DNA of 64,000 nt, taken from NCBI GenBank assembly GCA_029641185.1, contig JAPWGK010000008.1, positions 62,001 to 126,000 on the forward strand, in the 5' to 3' direction. The position numbers and the translations under genes were made by a program. The notes beneath the pieces were generated by a model that made no database searches, was not told the origin of the DNA, and was given only the letters and a program-made list of their open reading frames with translations. This stretch comes from Pseudofabraea citricarpa (taxonomy: Eukaryota; Ascomycota; Leotiomycetes; Helotiales; Dermateaceae). How positions within the stretch are numbered: position 1 is the stretch's first letter; each line of letters starts with the position of its first letter. Shown here in pieces: positions 20,424-32,864 of the stretch.

Positions 20424-21955
20424 AAATTCGTGGCTGATTTTAACACGGGCTACCACCACTGCAATTATACCTGAATCTGAACCTCTTGAATACTCTTTTC
20501 CTTTATGTAACTAACTTTATAGCCTTTGATTCAGGTTATCGTATACGTAAACGGCTTATTATTCTACTTCCTAGTTTATATCAAGAGGACAAAGAAGTAA
20601 AAATGCCTTAGCGAATACTTATTCTAGCAACAAAACTCCCAAAATAAGAGGCAGTAGACTCTATCACTAACTATATTAGCAAGAGCCTGGAGGTGACTCT
20701 CTCTCCTCCTCTCTCGCGCGAATCGCCCTCCGCGCACGAACCGAAGCCTTGACCTCTTAGTTAAGCTAGTCAAGGAACCTGACCCTCTTTAGGAACCACT
20801 TTCTCTTCAGGATACAATAAACCTCCCTCTTTAGAACGCGAACCTCTCCCTCCTTCTCGAACGCAACGAATCTCCCTCTTTCAGGAACGTGAACCTTCCT
20901 CTTTCTCTACGAGCAGCGAATACTATAAAAAGAAGGATAGAGGCAAAGGGACCGAGAGCAGAGATACGATACACAGACAAATATCCAAGGGAAGGAAGAG
21001 GCAGAGGGCTTGCAGGGGGGATAGAACGAAGGGTTAGGATATATAAGAAGGATCCTTCGTGTAGGGAATTTGGCAAGGATCTATAGCGCTCTTTTGGTAA
21101 AGAGTTCTGCGAATAGGATCGGGAAACGTTCTATAGAGTAGGAACAAAGAGCCTCCGTATATTACGTGATATTCTCCTCTCTTTCAGAATCTAGATCAAG
21201 AAGGATAGGAAACCAATTGCAGATCGCCTGGTAGGGCTTCTAGAACAAGAGGAATACGAAGATTGGCCAGTTCTGGTACCAGGAATTACGATTAGATGCG
21301 CACGACTACGGTAGCTGAAATATAAGGAATAAGACGAATACAGGCAGCAGGAACAGTTTGATCAGCTTTTAAAACCATTTAGAGCTTCTTCAAAGAAATT
21401 ACACAAGGAACCAGAGCCTCAATATTCAGAGCCTCCTATTCAAGAACAAGCTCCTCTTACTACGAATCAAGAGCAACCTCTTTCAGAGCCTCCGAGTCAG
21501 GGACGACCTCTTGCTCAAGAGCTGCCACAGGGATATAATGATCAGGAACAGGAAGTAGAGGAACAGGAATCAAGGCACGGGATTGGTTGAACAGAGGAGA
21601 AATAACTGGTTGGAGAGAAAGTTAGAGGAATATCAAAACAAGAGCAAATCAAGGAAGGATTGGATCGGTAGATTTGTTTCGTGGGTTTTCGCCTCTTAAG
21701 AGTTGCTAGTATTGATATATCAGGTGCCTAACTAATGTAGGTGAGTAACCACTCCCATATATCCTCACGGATCCTTACGATCCTCGTCTATAGAACCATC
21801 AAGACTATGTAGGGCTACAGGTAATCAACCTCGATCACTCTACCGCACTTGGCAGGACGGGTGTATCGACATAAATATATACGGCTAAGTAAGTAAATGA
21901 CTAATTATTAAATTATATACAAGGTCTTTTGTTGATTGATGTAATTTCAGCGGTC

Positions 21956-21977
21956 CTCCGACGGAGAGCCAGGTACT
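21956..21977 (-). repeat. Right terminal inverted repeat
   Basis: Read on the minus strand it begins AGTACCTGGCTCTCCGTCGG, matching the left end at 20401. Confidence 0.7.
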
Positions 21978-22543
21978 TTTGACTCCACCTCCAAAAGACC
22001 AGTTTGCAAAGTCCATAGATACCTGAGAATCATGACAATGAATGTAAAAGTTTATTGTCTATATGTCAATCAAGACCATCAAGCTAATAAGTCAACTACT
22101 CATGAAGCATTTAGGGATACCTCTAGCTTCCTTCTCCTCTGCTCCCACACCCTAAAGTCCCACGTCAGAAACCATCTTCAAAGCACACACATTACAACGT
22201 CACCATAATCACCATCACACACACCCTCGCAAGATAAAAGCTTCAAATCAACATGTTCTTTAATGTTATACCTGGCCATCCCATTTCCTTCATCTTAGGG
22301 AAAACGGCATCTCTGTCTGTGTGATTACCGTCTGGACAAGGGAAACAAAAAAGGATGAAGCAAAAAATAACAACGCGCATATGCTGCTTCTGGGTAACCC
22401 TAATCTTTGGATGAAAAAGGTGCACTCGTGACCGACCAACGCCGAACAATACTAAAATCAACCCGAAGCATTTAAATGCTGCATATTTCCCCCATCATCT
22501 CCCCATGCTTTCATTACCAGTCCCTGATCATCATCGATGGTTG
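21978..22543. other. 3' flank of the kinase gene
   Basis: No gene seen; probably the 3' untranslated region and terminator of the Srk1-like kinase. Confidence 0.5.
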
Positions 22544-24831
22544 CTATACCAAGGTGCCCTCTCTCAGTCCACTTGGCGGTGGCTTCACTCCACGTCGTCC
22601 AAGTAGTGTTGCTCCATCCATATTCAATTCAAAGGCTCCCTTCTTGTTCCGAACTTGTTGTCTGGCAGCAGCGGTAACAGCCGCCGAATGTTGTCCATAA
22701 CCTTTTTGTTGTGGAACGCGAGCTGCTGCTGCGCTGTTGAGGTTGGTGTTCTTCAACGTCTGCTCAACGTGGTGTACATCAGCGTCACCTTGCTTTGGTA
22801 CCTTGGTTGGGTTGCCAGCTTGGTCTTCGTACTCCTCCTCTTCGGCGTATTCGTCATCATCGATAGCATTGAGACCAGTGGGTGCATAGCCCTGCTTGAA
22901 ATTCTTTCTTCTCTTTCCCTCTTCCTCTTGTCTGTGAACAGCATAACCGACATCAAAGACTTCTCTCAGGTTGACAGCACCAGGAGATCTGAAATCCATA
23001 CGCTTGCCTGCACCTGGTGATTCGAGTAGGTCTGGGTTGAAGGCCCGTAGTTGAGCACCTTCTGGGAACTGCTTCTGTAAGCGTTCGACGGCCGGAGTGG
23101 CAATCGGTGGAGCATCGAGGGCCGCATACGTTGGCTCCTTGGTATTCTTTATCCATGGGTGATCTAAGAATTCTCGGATGGTGTATCGCTTGTTGGGATC
23201 GACGGTAAGGAGATGCGACACCAGATCTTGAGCTGACTTAGAGATGTCGTCCCACCACGGCGAGAGGAAGGTGTATTGACCCTTGGCTACCTTCTCGGTC
23301 AAGACTTGAATAGACTCATCATAGAATGGAGGGAAACCGCAGAGCAAGGTGTACAAGACACATCCCATCGCCCACATGTCGACCGACTTAGAATATCGCT
23401 CGTCCTTGACAATTTCCGGGGCCGTGTAACCGACAGTTCCGCAAGGCGTCATCGTCTGGGTATCCCAAACCACCTTGGATAGACCGAAATCTGCAATCTT
23501 GATCTTGCCGATTCCTCCGGCGCCCACACCGGGGATGAACTCGCCCTCGTCCACCTTATCTTCATCTTCTGCTGATCGGGGTTTGGGGTTCTTGGTGGGG
23601 ACGATTGGAATTGGGGAAAACAATATGTTCTCGGGCTTGATATCTCTGGCATGACGTCAGTGGGGGAAATTGGTGGAGGCGCTGGCTGACCAACCTGTGA
23701 ACAACGCCTTTCTCCTCATGCAAATATTCTAATGCCTCTGCGACCTGTGTAATGACATGCCTGGAAAGATCCTCGCTGAAATATGTAAGACGGACAATCT
23801 GATGAAATAACTCTCCACCTGGAGCCAACTCCAATATTATGTAGTAGTACTGTTTAGATTCGGAAAAGGCGACGAGCTTGACGATGTTGGGGTGATCCAG
23901 TCCGCGCATAATCTGCACCTCCTTCAGGATGTTGGCTCTCTGTGACATGACATGTTAGCTAGCTCTTCCATACCCCACGACCCAACGGAACAGCAGTCAT
24001 GAGAGATATGACCCCGAGAAAGAATAAAATGTTACCTCCACCGTCTTCGGCTGCTTCTTGAAATCCGGATGTAGGTGTGCATCGCCCTACGTCACCACGT
24101 TGGCACAACTCTTCTGGCCCGCAGGAAAGAAAGGAGGTCAAGGAAATGTAAGCGGTTGCGCATACTCACCTGGCTGGAATTCATCTCAAACTTGCGGACC
24201 ACCTTGATGGCCACCTCTCCGACCTCTCCTTGGGTGTCGCGCGCCTTGTAGACGTTGCTGAAGGCTCCGTCGCCCATCTTCTCGACGAGCTGCCATCGTT
24301 CCAGGCCCGGATACTTGGGTAACTTGCCCTTGCTCTCATTCTCCTCGGCCACAATGCGAGCCAACTCGTCATGGTCCACCGCCTTCTTCGTCTTGCTGGC
24401 GCCTGCTTTCTGCTGGTGGCCGGCCTGGTGTGCGGCGACGTTCCCTGCCTGAGCGCCGCGATTCCGATTATCAGCGTCAGCCGCCGAGTATGCGTCGCCC
24501 ATGGGGACCTGGTGTGCTTGATGTGCCATCACGTTCGGGTCGCTATTGGCGTAGTGGTTGGGAGCCGCAGCTGGGGGAGCATAGTCGTAGTTGCGTGCTT
24601 GGTTCTGGTGATGGACGTTGACCGGCGAGACGTGGGTGGTGGGGTCGTCCTGGGGTTGCGATCGCCCGTTCTTTCCTGTGATCAGTGTCAGTTGTGTTTT
24701 CAGTTGCAGTTGCAGTTTGGGGCGGTCGTTGTCGAGCGGGTGCTTCGCGGGGCGCACGGCAGGAGGGAAGTCACAGCAGACACACACGTACCGTGGCGGA
24801 TGAGGTTCTTTATTGACTGTGACAGCGACAT
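22544..24831 (-). CDS. srk1: Serine/threonine kinase of the Rck2/Srk1 (MAPKAP-like) group
   Basis: Five exons: 24831-24792, 24675-24170, 24086-24036, 23939-23695 and 23645-22544. They give 647 aa, close to yeast Rck2 and fission yeast Srk1. The 51-base exon (GDAHLHPDFKKQPKTVE) joins the lobes exactly as in homologues. It shows the glycine loop GDGAFSNVYK (about 148), VAIK Lys171, HRDIKPEN (Asp282), and a roughly 40-residue insert before ADFGLS (Asp333). The activation loop contains TMTPCGTVGYTAPE. The C-terminal tail holds KRRKNFKQGYAP and a basic/acidic region expected to bind the upstream stress MAP kinase. Such kinases are phosphorylated by Hog1/Sty1 and control translation and the cell cycle after osmotic or oxidative stress. 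The first exon encodes only 13 residues and was chosen because its splice gives RHGKNGRSQPQDD in frame. Confidence 0.92.
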
Positions 24832-27800
24832 GATTAGAAATGATCTTTATGTTGCCAGAGAGGACGGAATTGGCGAAAGAAGGGCAGCAGAGATAGGGCC
24901 AAGTCAGATGCTGCGAGTAAGATGGAAGAGCGACAAGGACCCGTTGTGACGAGTGGGATGCTTGCAGGAATGAACGGTGGAAGAAGCCAAAGAAAGGGTT
25001 TGAGTTTGGGGCAGCGAACAGGCGAGTACAGGAGGGGACAGTACAATGCCAGAGCAGAGTAGAGTACTATCTGGGCCTAGGCTGTGACGAGCAGCGATCG
25101 GCTCGGTTGGTTGAATCGGCGATGATGATGATGATGACGATGCGAGTGGTGTGGAGGGAAAATCAGGTGCAGGAGGAATGGAAGATGGTGGTGGTGGTGG
25201 TGGTGGTGATGGTGGTGGAGAAGAAAGAGTATTCAGAAGCAGTAATAGTACAACTTGTACATGATTATTATCAAGCAGAAAGCAGGTGCAGATAGCAGGC
25301 ACAGGGATTCGCTTAGGGGCCAACAATGACGTTTTCGGTAGACCGCCCGCGTCATAAAGCCAGAGCCAGTCAATCCTCCCTCCTTGGTCTGATCTGATCT
25401 GAAGTGATGATTGTTACCAGCAGCCAGAACCCGGATCCCAACTCGATAATACTATCACCTTGGCCAACAAACACTTGCCCGAGGTCCAACGTCATGCGAG
25501 GCTCTTTCTCTCCCTAGAGTCCCCTAGAGGAATAAAGACCAGTGCGTGTGCAGTGGCAGTGGCAGTGGCAGTGGCAGTGGCACAGTGCAATGCAATTCCT
25601 GCATAACCTCAGAGAAGCCGTCCCTCCTAGCACTGCTAAAAGGAGAGCATCTCGCAAGCTATGCTCTGCTCTGCTCTGCTCTGCTCCCGCTAATACTGCA
25701 TGCACCATGACGATGCTACTGGACACACTATCCGCTCTTTCGGCAGAGATGCAGTGTGACTTCATCCACAGGAATGTACAAGAGTACTGGGCACGGCAGA
25801 CAGGAAATGAAGGCACTCACATCAAAGACGGGCATGATGAAATGATCGGAGCAGGGCTCGTCTCCTCTGATATACGAGTATCTCTCTCTTGTTTTCTCCC
25901 CGGGCAAGTATTATCAGCCACACGCAAGCCGCAAGGGGGTGATGCAGCTTTTCTATCCGAGCACAGCGCAATCGACTCGCAGATGGCCCGTTGTGTGGGG
26001 AGAGGAGACGAAGGTCCGGAGGCTGTGTGCTCTGTAACTCGTCGTTGGGCTGCCGCTGTGCTTTGTGCTGGCTTTGTGCTGGCTTCGTGCTGCCTCGTCG
26101 AACGATGGTGGTCGCGCTGACGGATGGACGATGAGCGATGGGCGGGGGTGACAATGGACGAATGACGCACCCGCGGCTAAAGTCTGACCGGAGGTGGTTG
26201 AGATGTGGTGGAAGTGAGCGATGATGGTGACGATGAGGGACAACGGCAGCTGTCAAGTCAAGTCAGGTCAAGTCAAGTCGTGGTGGGCGAAGGACACCAA
26301 CAACAATAACATCAACGGAAAAATTCACGAGATCCTTCTGAGAAAAAGGCGGAGCTGCCGGCCAAAGTGGGCTGTTACGAGCTTTTTATTTACGCACTCA
26401 CTTCTGGCCTCTCACCTCTCGCGACTCACTCGCACTCACAGCCTCGCCTGTCCTGTCTGAAGTCCCTCTTCCCTCTTCCCTCTCACCGTCTGGCCTCGTT
26501 AGTCTTCTGCATGTCTCTTAAGCTTCACAGGTATTCGCCTTCCGCAATGCTTCCAGCACAATTGAGGCCCATCAACAAGGAAGCACGAAGGAGCTCACGC
26601 TGGCCATCCACGCATCCATTGGAGCTACGTTTCAGCCTTCTCCAGATCTGCATCCATGTCCCTTGGAAGTTGGACCGTGACGTTCCATCTAGTCTCTCGA
26701 GTCTCGACATTATTACTCCCTGGCCGGGCTTGCACCTCACGCTTATCTCTGGTCCCCCTGCCCCCCACCACCACAATACAGTAATGACTGAGCCGGTTTT
26801 GAATGTCCGAAATATTGAAACTTTAAAAAATGGTGCTCGCCATGACTTCTGGGGAAATTGCTCATGAGTAGGCGCCCGACTCAGGGATGGATTCCTGCTG
26901 CGGTCCGAGACGTGCCCAACCGAGGACGAGGAAGAACAAAAAAAAAAAAAAAAAACAGAAGGAAACCAGGATCTCGACGTCACCGCAGGACCCTGAAAAA
27001 AGTCCCCTGCGACGTGGGGATGCCAGATGACGCAAACCTTGCTACCACATAAGACCCCGATTCGGGAAATGATGGACATTCTCCCTTGATCGACACGTGA
27101 TGTCTTCTGAACCCAACCATGTTTGGGTATCCTGAGGACTTCGTGTCATGGCCGCCTTTCATCTGTTTAGCTTTGATTATCCGAGCCCTCGGTTCGAGTG
27201 AGCGGGAGAATGCAACTTGAGTTTTCCAGAGGGAAATCGGTTGACACACAGTGTTGTGGATTGGAAGGACGTCAACTTGTTGAGCACGTGAAGTCTGGTC
27301 TTACTCGTAAGCTTTCAGCTCCGTGTCGATCTTGTCGTGGAAATGGGTGAAGAGAGCGACGCGGATGGGTGCCAACCTCCCTTCCGACCCTCTGGTCTCT
27401 GGGTGAGTGGAAACTGGAGTAGAGCAAGAGTCAGTTAGGGAGGACGCAAGGGCGGCCCGAACCCAAGTGGAGATGGGCGAGATGGCAATGACCGGTGCTC
27501 ATGGGCATTCTGCACTGGGCCATGGAGGTTGTGACATTCCCATCCGTAGATGACTTTTTTTTTTTTATCAAAAGAAAAAAAGAAATCTCACATGACTTTG
27601 ATGGTTGGTCGATTTTGGTTGCCGAGTTCACTTGTAATTGATCCAGAGTCAGAGCAGCACCATGCGGAACAGGTAAACACCGTTAATTGCATGCTGGAGC
27701 CGGTAAGGTTTCTAGCATCTTTTACGCGGACAAACTCGCCAAGTTTTCTGGCCATTTTCTTTTCCTCCTTTTTCTCTCACTTTTTGTCCATTTTCGTGTG

Positions 27801-29699
27801 AGATGTCTTCCACGCGAGTGACCTTGAGCACCAGACTCGGAACTCTGACATTCCAAAAGTTTCAACCAATGTCTGCCCCCTGCTTATAATATCGTAAATC
27901 AAAAGCCTGCAAGTCAAGCTCGACCCTTGAGGAATTCTGTTCGTTTCTCTTACTCATTTACCAGATCTCAACTATCTACCTGTGAGATCAAGCGACGAGG
28001 TCATTTCATCTACCGAGGTGAAAATCAATGGGAGGTTCTGAGTCGTTTTTCGAAGGGACTCAGGTTCAGAAATGGTGTAGAGATTGGCAAGGTTCTCTTC
28101 TCAAATAAGACGGGCTTGAAAATGATTTGCTACTCGTGCTCAACTTAGGTTGTCTGGAGATGCCTCGGACGTGGTGGATTTCTGTTTATAGTTGTTAGTA
28201 TTTATCTGTCTAGGATTTTGAGGTAGAAGAGATTGATCGGTTGTATCTTTACAGCCACCAAGCAAATAAATCACTTCCGCCCGGTGGTACGGTACCGCTT
28301 TTACACGCATGCCCTCAAATCCCTCCTCGCGCCTCGCGCCTCGCTCCTCTCTCTTCCTTCCACCATCGCACTCTGCAGCACCCGAAATCAAAATCAGGCC
28401 CGGAAACAGAAACAGAAACAGAAACACGGAGGGAGACTGACTGCTGGGACTCGGAAGACTATCGCTACAAACACGGCACCGTCGCAATCGCATCATATCT
28501 CACCTCGCGGAGAGGAAACTCCTCGGCGGTTACGAGATGCGAGCGACATTTCCGATCCGAGGTGCAGGTGTGTGGACGCAGAGAGAGAGAGAGATGGATA
28601 CAATGAATACCTGGTTCAGCACATATATCCAGCAAGTAACTGTCTGTGTGGCTAAAGATTGCAAAGCGGGGGGGCTATGGTTTGAAGATGCAGGATGCAA
28701 GATGCAGGCAGCAAGTCCCGTAGTGGTGGTGAGGTTTCGGAAAGGGAAAGCGAGAGAGAAAGGGAGTGAAAGAGACAGTTCGGGCTCGGGTTGGAACTTT
28801 GTCAGCGAGGATACAGGTGGGGCTCTTTCTATGGTTATGGTCAAGTACATTATTAAAGACAAGATCTCGACAAGCATAACGATGAAAGACGAAGAGGAAA
28901 AGAAACGTGGATGCACAGACGCCTGGGAAAATCGAGGCAGCTCAGAACTCTATGTTTTGTTTGTTTTCAAGGTAGCTTGATTAGAGACGCTCGTCACATG
29001 TATTTGGTTTCTTCAAGAGCTGCCGATCTTGAGACCAACTAACTTTCTGTCACGAAGATTCGAAACCGGGAAGTTTTGAGTATAAAGCGAGGATCTGAAA
29101 TATGAATTGTAAAATGACGGGTTTATAAGCCGAGTATAGATTTCATTCTCACGGCGGTATACAAATCGAATCAATCTATTGTACTTAACTTAAGTACTAG
29201 AAGAGATACTCCAAGTGGTTTTATTGTTTTAACTCCTTGAGATATACTCAAGTCCTGGTTCGAAACGTAGAGATGCTAAGTGTATAACATGTTTACGAGT
29301 CTCTTGAAAGTTAAGCGAGCCGATTAGGGAATACTACTTTAACCGCCCTCACTTTGCTTTAACTATATAATATAAAATATTATATTAAAATGTGTCTAAT
29401 CTTAAGATTAACATTATCTGTGAATCTGTGCCTGATCATACGAAAATGGTATGGGAAACAAGACTTACGATCGACTAAAGGTATCCGGAGCGAAAGTCGG
29501 ATGGATTAACCAGAGCCAATAGATAAAGTTTTAATATATCCAACCGAGTTTAAGGTGATAGGTTTTGTTAGCCAAAATAGCATGATTCCAATTCCCAAGG
29601 CCTCTAGTGTATATGCTTGTGCTTCCGGGTAATACTTTGAACGTGACGTGGCAAATCTTGACACCAGAGCAGAAACCAAATATCGCTTAAGAGCCTGTA
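24832..29699. other. Gene-poor region with simple repeats
   Basis: No gene can be supported on either strand. The first 2 kb is probably the long 5' region of the stress kinase. Simple repeats: ATG/TGG runs at 25111-25137 and 25187-25225, (CAGTGG)5 at 25551-25580, (CTCTG)n at about 25663-25685, GTCAA-type units near 26250-26280, poly-A at 26938-26955 and (AACAGA)n near 28405-28425. Open frames at 25542-26120 and 28537-28980 follow these repeats and lack domains. From about 29100 on the sequence turns AT-rich. Confidence 0.5.
25551..25580 (+). repeat. (CAGTGG)5 microsatellite
   Basis: Five perfect hexamers, upstream of the stress kinase. Confidence 0.95.
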
Positions 29700-30110
29700 G
29701 GATATCATATGGCAGCTACAAGGCCTTCAAGGACCTGGAGAAGGGTTTATTAGATCCTTAGTGCTAGAATCGAGCTATGATTATCGCTTAGGGGGTAGAC
29801 GCCTCGGACCCTTTGAGAGTATAGCCGACTTCCACGAATTCTTGCAAAGAGGTGATTCTATGGATTTATCGGCCTTTGACAAGGAAGTTACAAGTCTACG
29901 CAATAAATCTGGTTCCTGCCTCACCGAGTTCGTTTGTACAAAATATCATGGTAGAAGGTAGGAAGATAACTTTCATCCTTCATGCTGCGCTCTATAACTC
30001 CAAGATTGAGCTTGGAATCAACTAAGCTGGTATAATTATTCCAACATGATTGGGCAAAAAGATCGCGTTTTACTTCTCTCCATTTCCGCAACCATATCAC
30101 TAGCGACCTG
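29700..30110 (+). pseudogene. Broken APH-family phosphotransferase
   Basis: After TGTAG at 29702 the frame reads IIWQLQGLQGPGEGFIRS and then YDYRLGGRRLGPFESIADFHEFL. This matches the middle of fungal APH-type kinases (the GPFESVADFH block). The catalytic HGDxxxxN part cannot be found intact. Beyond 29940 the frame shifts and only a worn KITF..NSKI.LGI..AGII-like string remains before stops. The surroundings are AT-rich. It is a decayed gene, not the product of the intact family member at 16.6 kb. Confidence 0.5.
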
Positions 30111-31916
30111 CAGCTAATACAGCAACTTGAAATAGCTGCATGTCATTACGCTATTCTCGTCGAATCGAATGATGAAAACACGTCTCAAGCTTTCGATGTC
30201 GAGGACAATGTAAGAGTCAAAATAATAGATTGATGCCCACCTTCATACCCGGAAGGAACATACATCGGCCGGCTACCATTAAGTGCATGCAAATAACGCT
30301 CCATATATCCTCATATGAGACTCATGACGGGGCTATCTTATTTTCCTTGTGGTAAGGAAATATACCTTAATATTAGTCAAGATCATTGTATTCCTTACAG
30401 GTACTCTAGACAAACCCTTATCCACGCTCTTCATAACTATATAGGTACGTTATTCGATGCCCCAGTGAAAATAATCTCTGTGCTTACTAAAGCACAAAAC
30501 TAATCATCTTCGAGAACCGAAACGGGCCTATGGCTCGCGGCCTTCCTATCTCTTGGATTTGTTATTTCTTGCAATTAGCACTCTTGGTTTTGGTAGAGTG
30601 GTAAGAAGGAGTGAATTCATAAAGCTAATTCAGAGCAGAACTTTTGCAACAACTATAACCAACCACCGAGGTCAAATGAAAGAATACAAGAGTTATATTT
30701 CTGAGAATTGCTGTAGCCGTCGATTGCAGTCATCGTGCTTGCAACGACACAAAATTCTTGTTTATGCAATAATCGCCTGCTAAATGCTCTCATTACCAGT
30801 CTCCAAAATTGCTATGATCTACTTCTTAGCCGTGTTCATCCTCTTCGCCACTAATAACCCATTTTACCGAACGCTTCTCTCTATTCCCTCCAAACCCCAT
30901 TCATCTTCTTAAATTCCCCTTTATCTCAATTTTCAAGTATATATAGCAGTGACTTCTTACATATTACAAGGATGGGATTCAAATTCAGGCGAGTGGAGCA
31001 GCACTCATAAGGGTTCTAACTCTTGATATAATAAACCCAAAGAAGGTTGGAAGGATTGAATAAAGCCAGATATATGAGAGGATCTACTTATTAGCTGTAT
31101 ACCGAGGTTACGAATAAGTAAAAACTCATATTTATATGTTGCATTACGACTTACGAAGCGAAGAAACTATACTTATAGTAAAGATTTTGATGTATCAGAG
31201 GACTGAAGGGCAGCTAAACTCGATGAAGCAAACCTTGTCTAAGTAGTTAAAACAATAGATAGACTTGCGCCAGAATCTTTGAACAACCCATTTCTGCTTT
31301 TTTATAACACCTGTGCAGTTGCTGCTCTAAGTTCAGTTTTGTCTTGGGCCGCCTCTGAGCATGTCGCTAAGCTAGCCATGGCTTGCGGATGGGCTTATCC
31401 TCTAACTTCCTACAAACAACGAATTGTTTCTATGTTTAGGTATACACCTAGATTGTTAAGTGACCTTTCCTCGCTATTTTACACTTCTTTACTATCGTGC
31501 TCAAAGCAAAGGATCTAATTCTCGTGGTATAATGAAAGTCCGATTTCAAAGTGGACTGGGACCATTCAATTCCGATAGAATACTAAAAGAAGTCTAAAAG
31601 CTAGGGAGATATAATATGGCTGTATCTATTGAGCTGGTTAAACTTATTAATCATTTAAAAATCCAGCTGCAGAGCACTACAATATAAGACTTGAAATCAC
31701 GCCACTTTACCTTTTCAGGTTAGCTCTCACTCGCTGTACCCCACTTCTAAATGTGTCTGCTGCTTATTATCTTGCCAAGCCATACAACTACAACTCAAAC
31801 CACCACGACAATCACAAGGAGTTTCGCATCAATCACATATCCTGTGTTTCTGTCTATTTGCAAGGAATAGGTTTTAAGATTGAATCTTCAAGACTGTGTC
31901 GTGTCTAATCTCTGAG
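30111..31916. other. AT-rich, gene-poor region
   Basis: Only short frames without domains are seen (for example 30315-30503 and 31279-31518). The composition suggests mutated repeat DNA. Confidence 0.5.
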
Positions 31917-32864
31917 ATGGACGACTCCCTATATGTACGACCGGCAACTCCACAAGCACTACTCCACCGTGCACCCGATAAACCACATACCGCCCTTACC
32001 AAACCCAATAAATACATCATTCTCCTCATCGCATCAACCTCCGTTGCCGGAAAGGTGCAGATAGCCACCTCGGTATCAAATTCCCTCTCATGCCCCTTGT
32101 TCCAAGGCGACAGTTCACACGAGAGTAGTGCCAAAGCCGCAGCTGTAGGCGCGAATCGAAGCGGCGATGGTGGACGGGGAAGATATCAAAGGATGTGGTT
32201 GAGTAAGATGACACGAACAGGTCTGCTTTTCCCGGAGGAATCGCGGCCTGCGACTGAAGGATTTTCTGGTTTCGGCGGATCGTCCTCAACGTCGACAAGC
32301 CGGAGGGGATCAGCATCATCAATTTCAAGCACGACTTCCTTCGGCGGTGCTTCTACGACTGGTTCCACAGCATCTTCTGCTGTTGATGTCGGGAATCAAT
32401 TCATGACTTCGGGTGGTATACTAAGCACGAGTCAATATAGCAACCAGCCCGTTTTCACAATATCTGAAGAAGAAAGGCGCCGAAAGTCAAATCCTGCTTT
32501 GATGGTCCTGACGCATCCAGAGCTCGAGAAGTGGCACAAAGATGCCATTCGTGAAGCTACAGGAGAATATGGTATCGGTATCATTTTTGTGCCTTTGTTC
32601 AAGATTGATTCTGAGCGTGATGATGAATTTGAGATAGAGGAGATGGATGAGTTACCCGTTCTTAGACCATTAGATCCGAGGACAATAGGTCAATTCACGA
32701 GTTTCGATGCGCTTAGAGCTGCAGCAGGAAATGAGTTGAAGTATGGGAATGGCAAGGAAGGAAATCTGGAAGAGGAAATGGTGCTGGAGGTTGATGTTAG
32801 CGGTAATATTGAGGAGATTACGGAGGAGATTTTGAGGGGCGTTAAAGATGTGATGTTTGCTTGA
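31917..32864 (+). CDS. Fungal protein with a degenerate gluconokinase-like P-loop
   Basis: 315 aa from the ATG at 31917; the open frame runs further 5' but has no ATG. Residues from about 30 read YIILLIASTSVAGKVQIATSVSNSLSCPLFQGDSSHESS. This mirrors the start of gluconokinases/shikimate-kinase-like P-loop proteins (GVSGSGKST..A..L..PFFEGDSLH..SN). Here the Walker A ends AGKVQ instead of GKS/T, and the glycine pattern is lost. A Ser/Gly/Thr-rich linker follows (about 115-175), then HPELEKWHKDAIRE and a C-terminal acidic segment. The fold is probably retained, but phosphate transfer is doubtful, so a regulatory or scaffold role is possible. I know no named family for it. Confidence 0.7.
   Translation: MDDSLYVRPATPQALLHRAPDKPHTALTKPNKYIILLIASTSVAGKVQIATSVSNSLSCPLFQGDSSHESSAKAAAVGANRSGDGGRGRYQRMWLSKMTRTGLLFPEESRPATEGFSGFGGSSSTSTSRRGSASSISSTTSFGGASTTGSTASSAVDVGNQFMTSGGILSTSQYSNQPVFTISEEERRRKSNPALMVLTHPELEKWHKDAIREATGEYGIGIIFVPLFKIDSERDDEFEIEEMDELPVLRPLDPRTIGQFTSFDALRAAAGNELKYGNGKEGNLEEEMVLEVDVSGNIEEITEEILRGVKDVMFA

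Larger units (their letters stand above)
20401..21977. mobile_element. Decayed element bounded by 22-23 base inverted repeats
   Basis: AGTACC..GGCTCTCCGGCGGAG at 20401-20423 is matched in inverse orientation at 21956-21977 (CTCCGACGGAGAGCC..GGTACT). The enclosed 1.53 kb has no intact gene. Coding-like patches remain: about 20660-20750 (SITNYISKSLEV..) and about 21197-21590, a Gln/Glu/Pro-rich frame. In the latter, the early stops TAG and TAA each stand one C-to-T change from Gln codons, as left by repeat-induced point mutation. Flanks are TTTA at left and TTTG at right, so no clean TA duplication is seen. A degenerate DNA transposon is likely; the superfamily is not determined. Confidence 0.6.

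Noticed and set aside
25542..26120. 192-aa open frame upstream of the stress kinase
   Set aside because: It starts inside (CAGTGG)n, has biased composition and no motif; probably non-coding leader or promoter.
28537..28980. 147-aa open frame
   Set aside because: Low complexity, no domain, no intron logic or conserved ends.
29240..29290. GGTTCGAAAC as a tRNA B box
   Set aside because: No A box or foldable cloverleaf around it; the similar GGTTCGAATC near 52280 lies at a kinase splice site.
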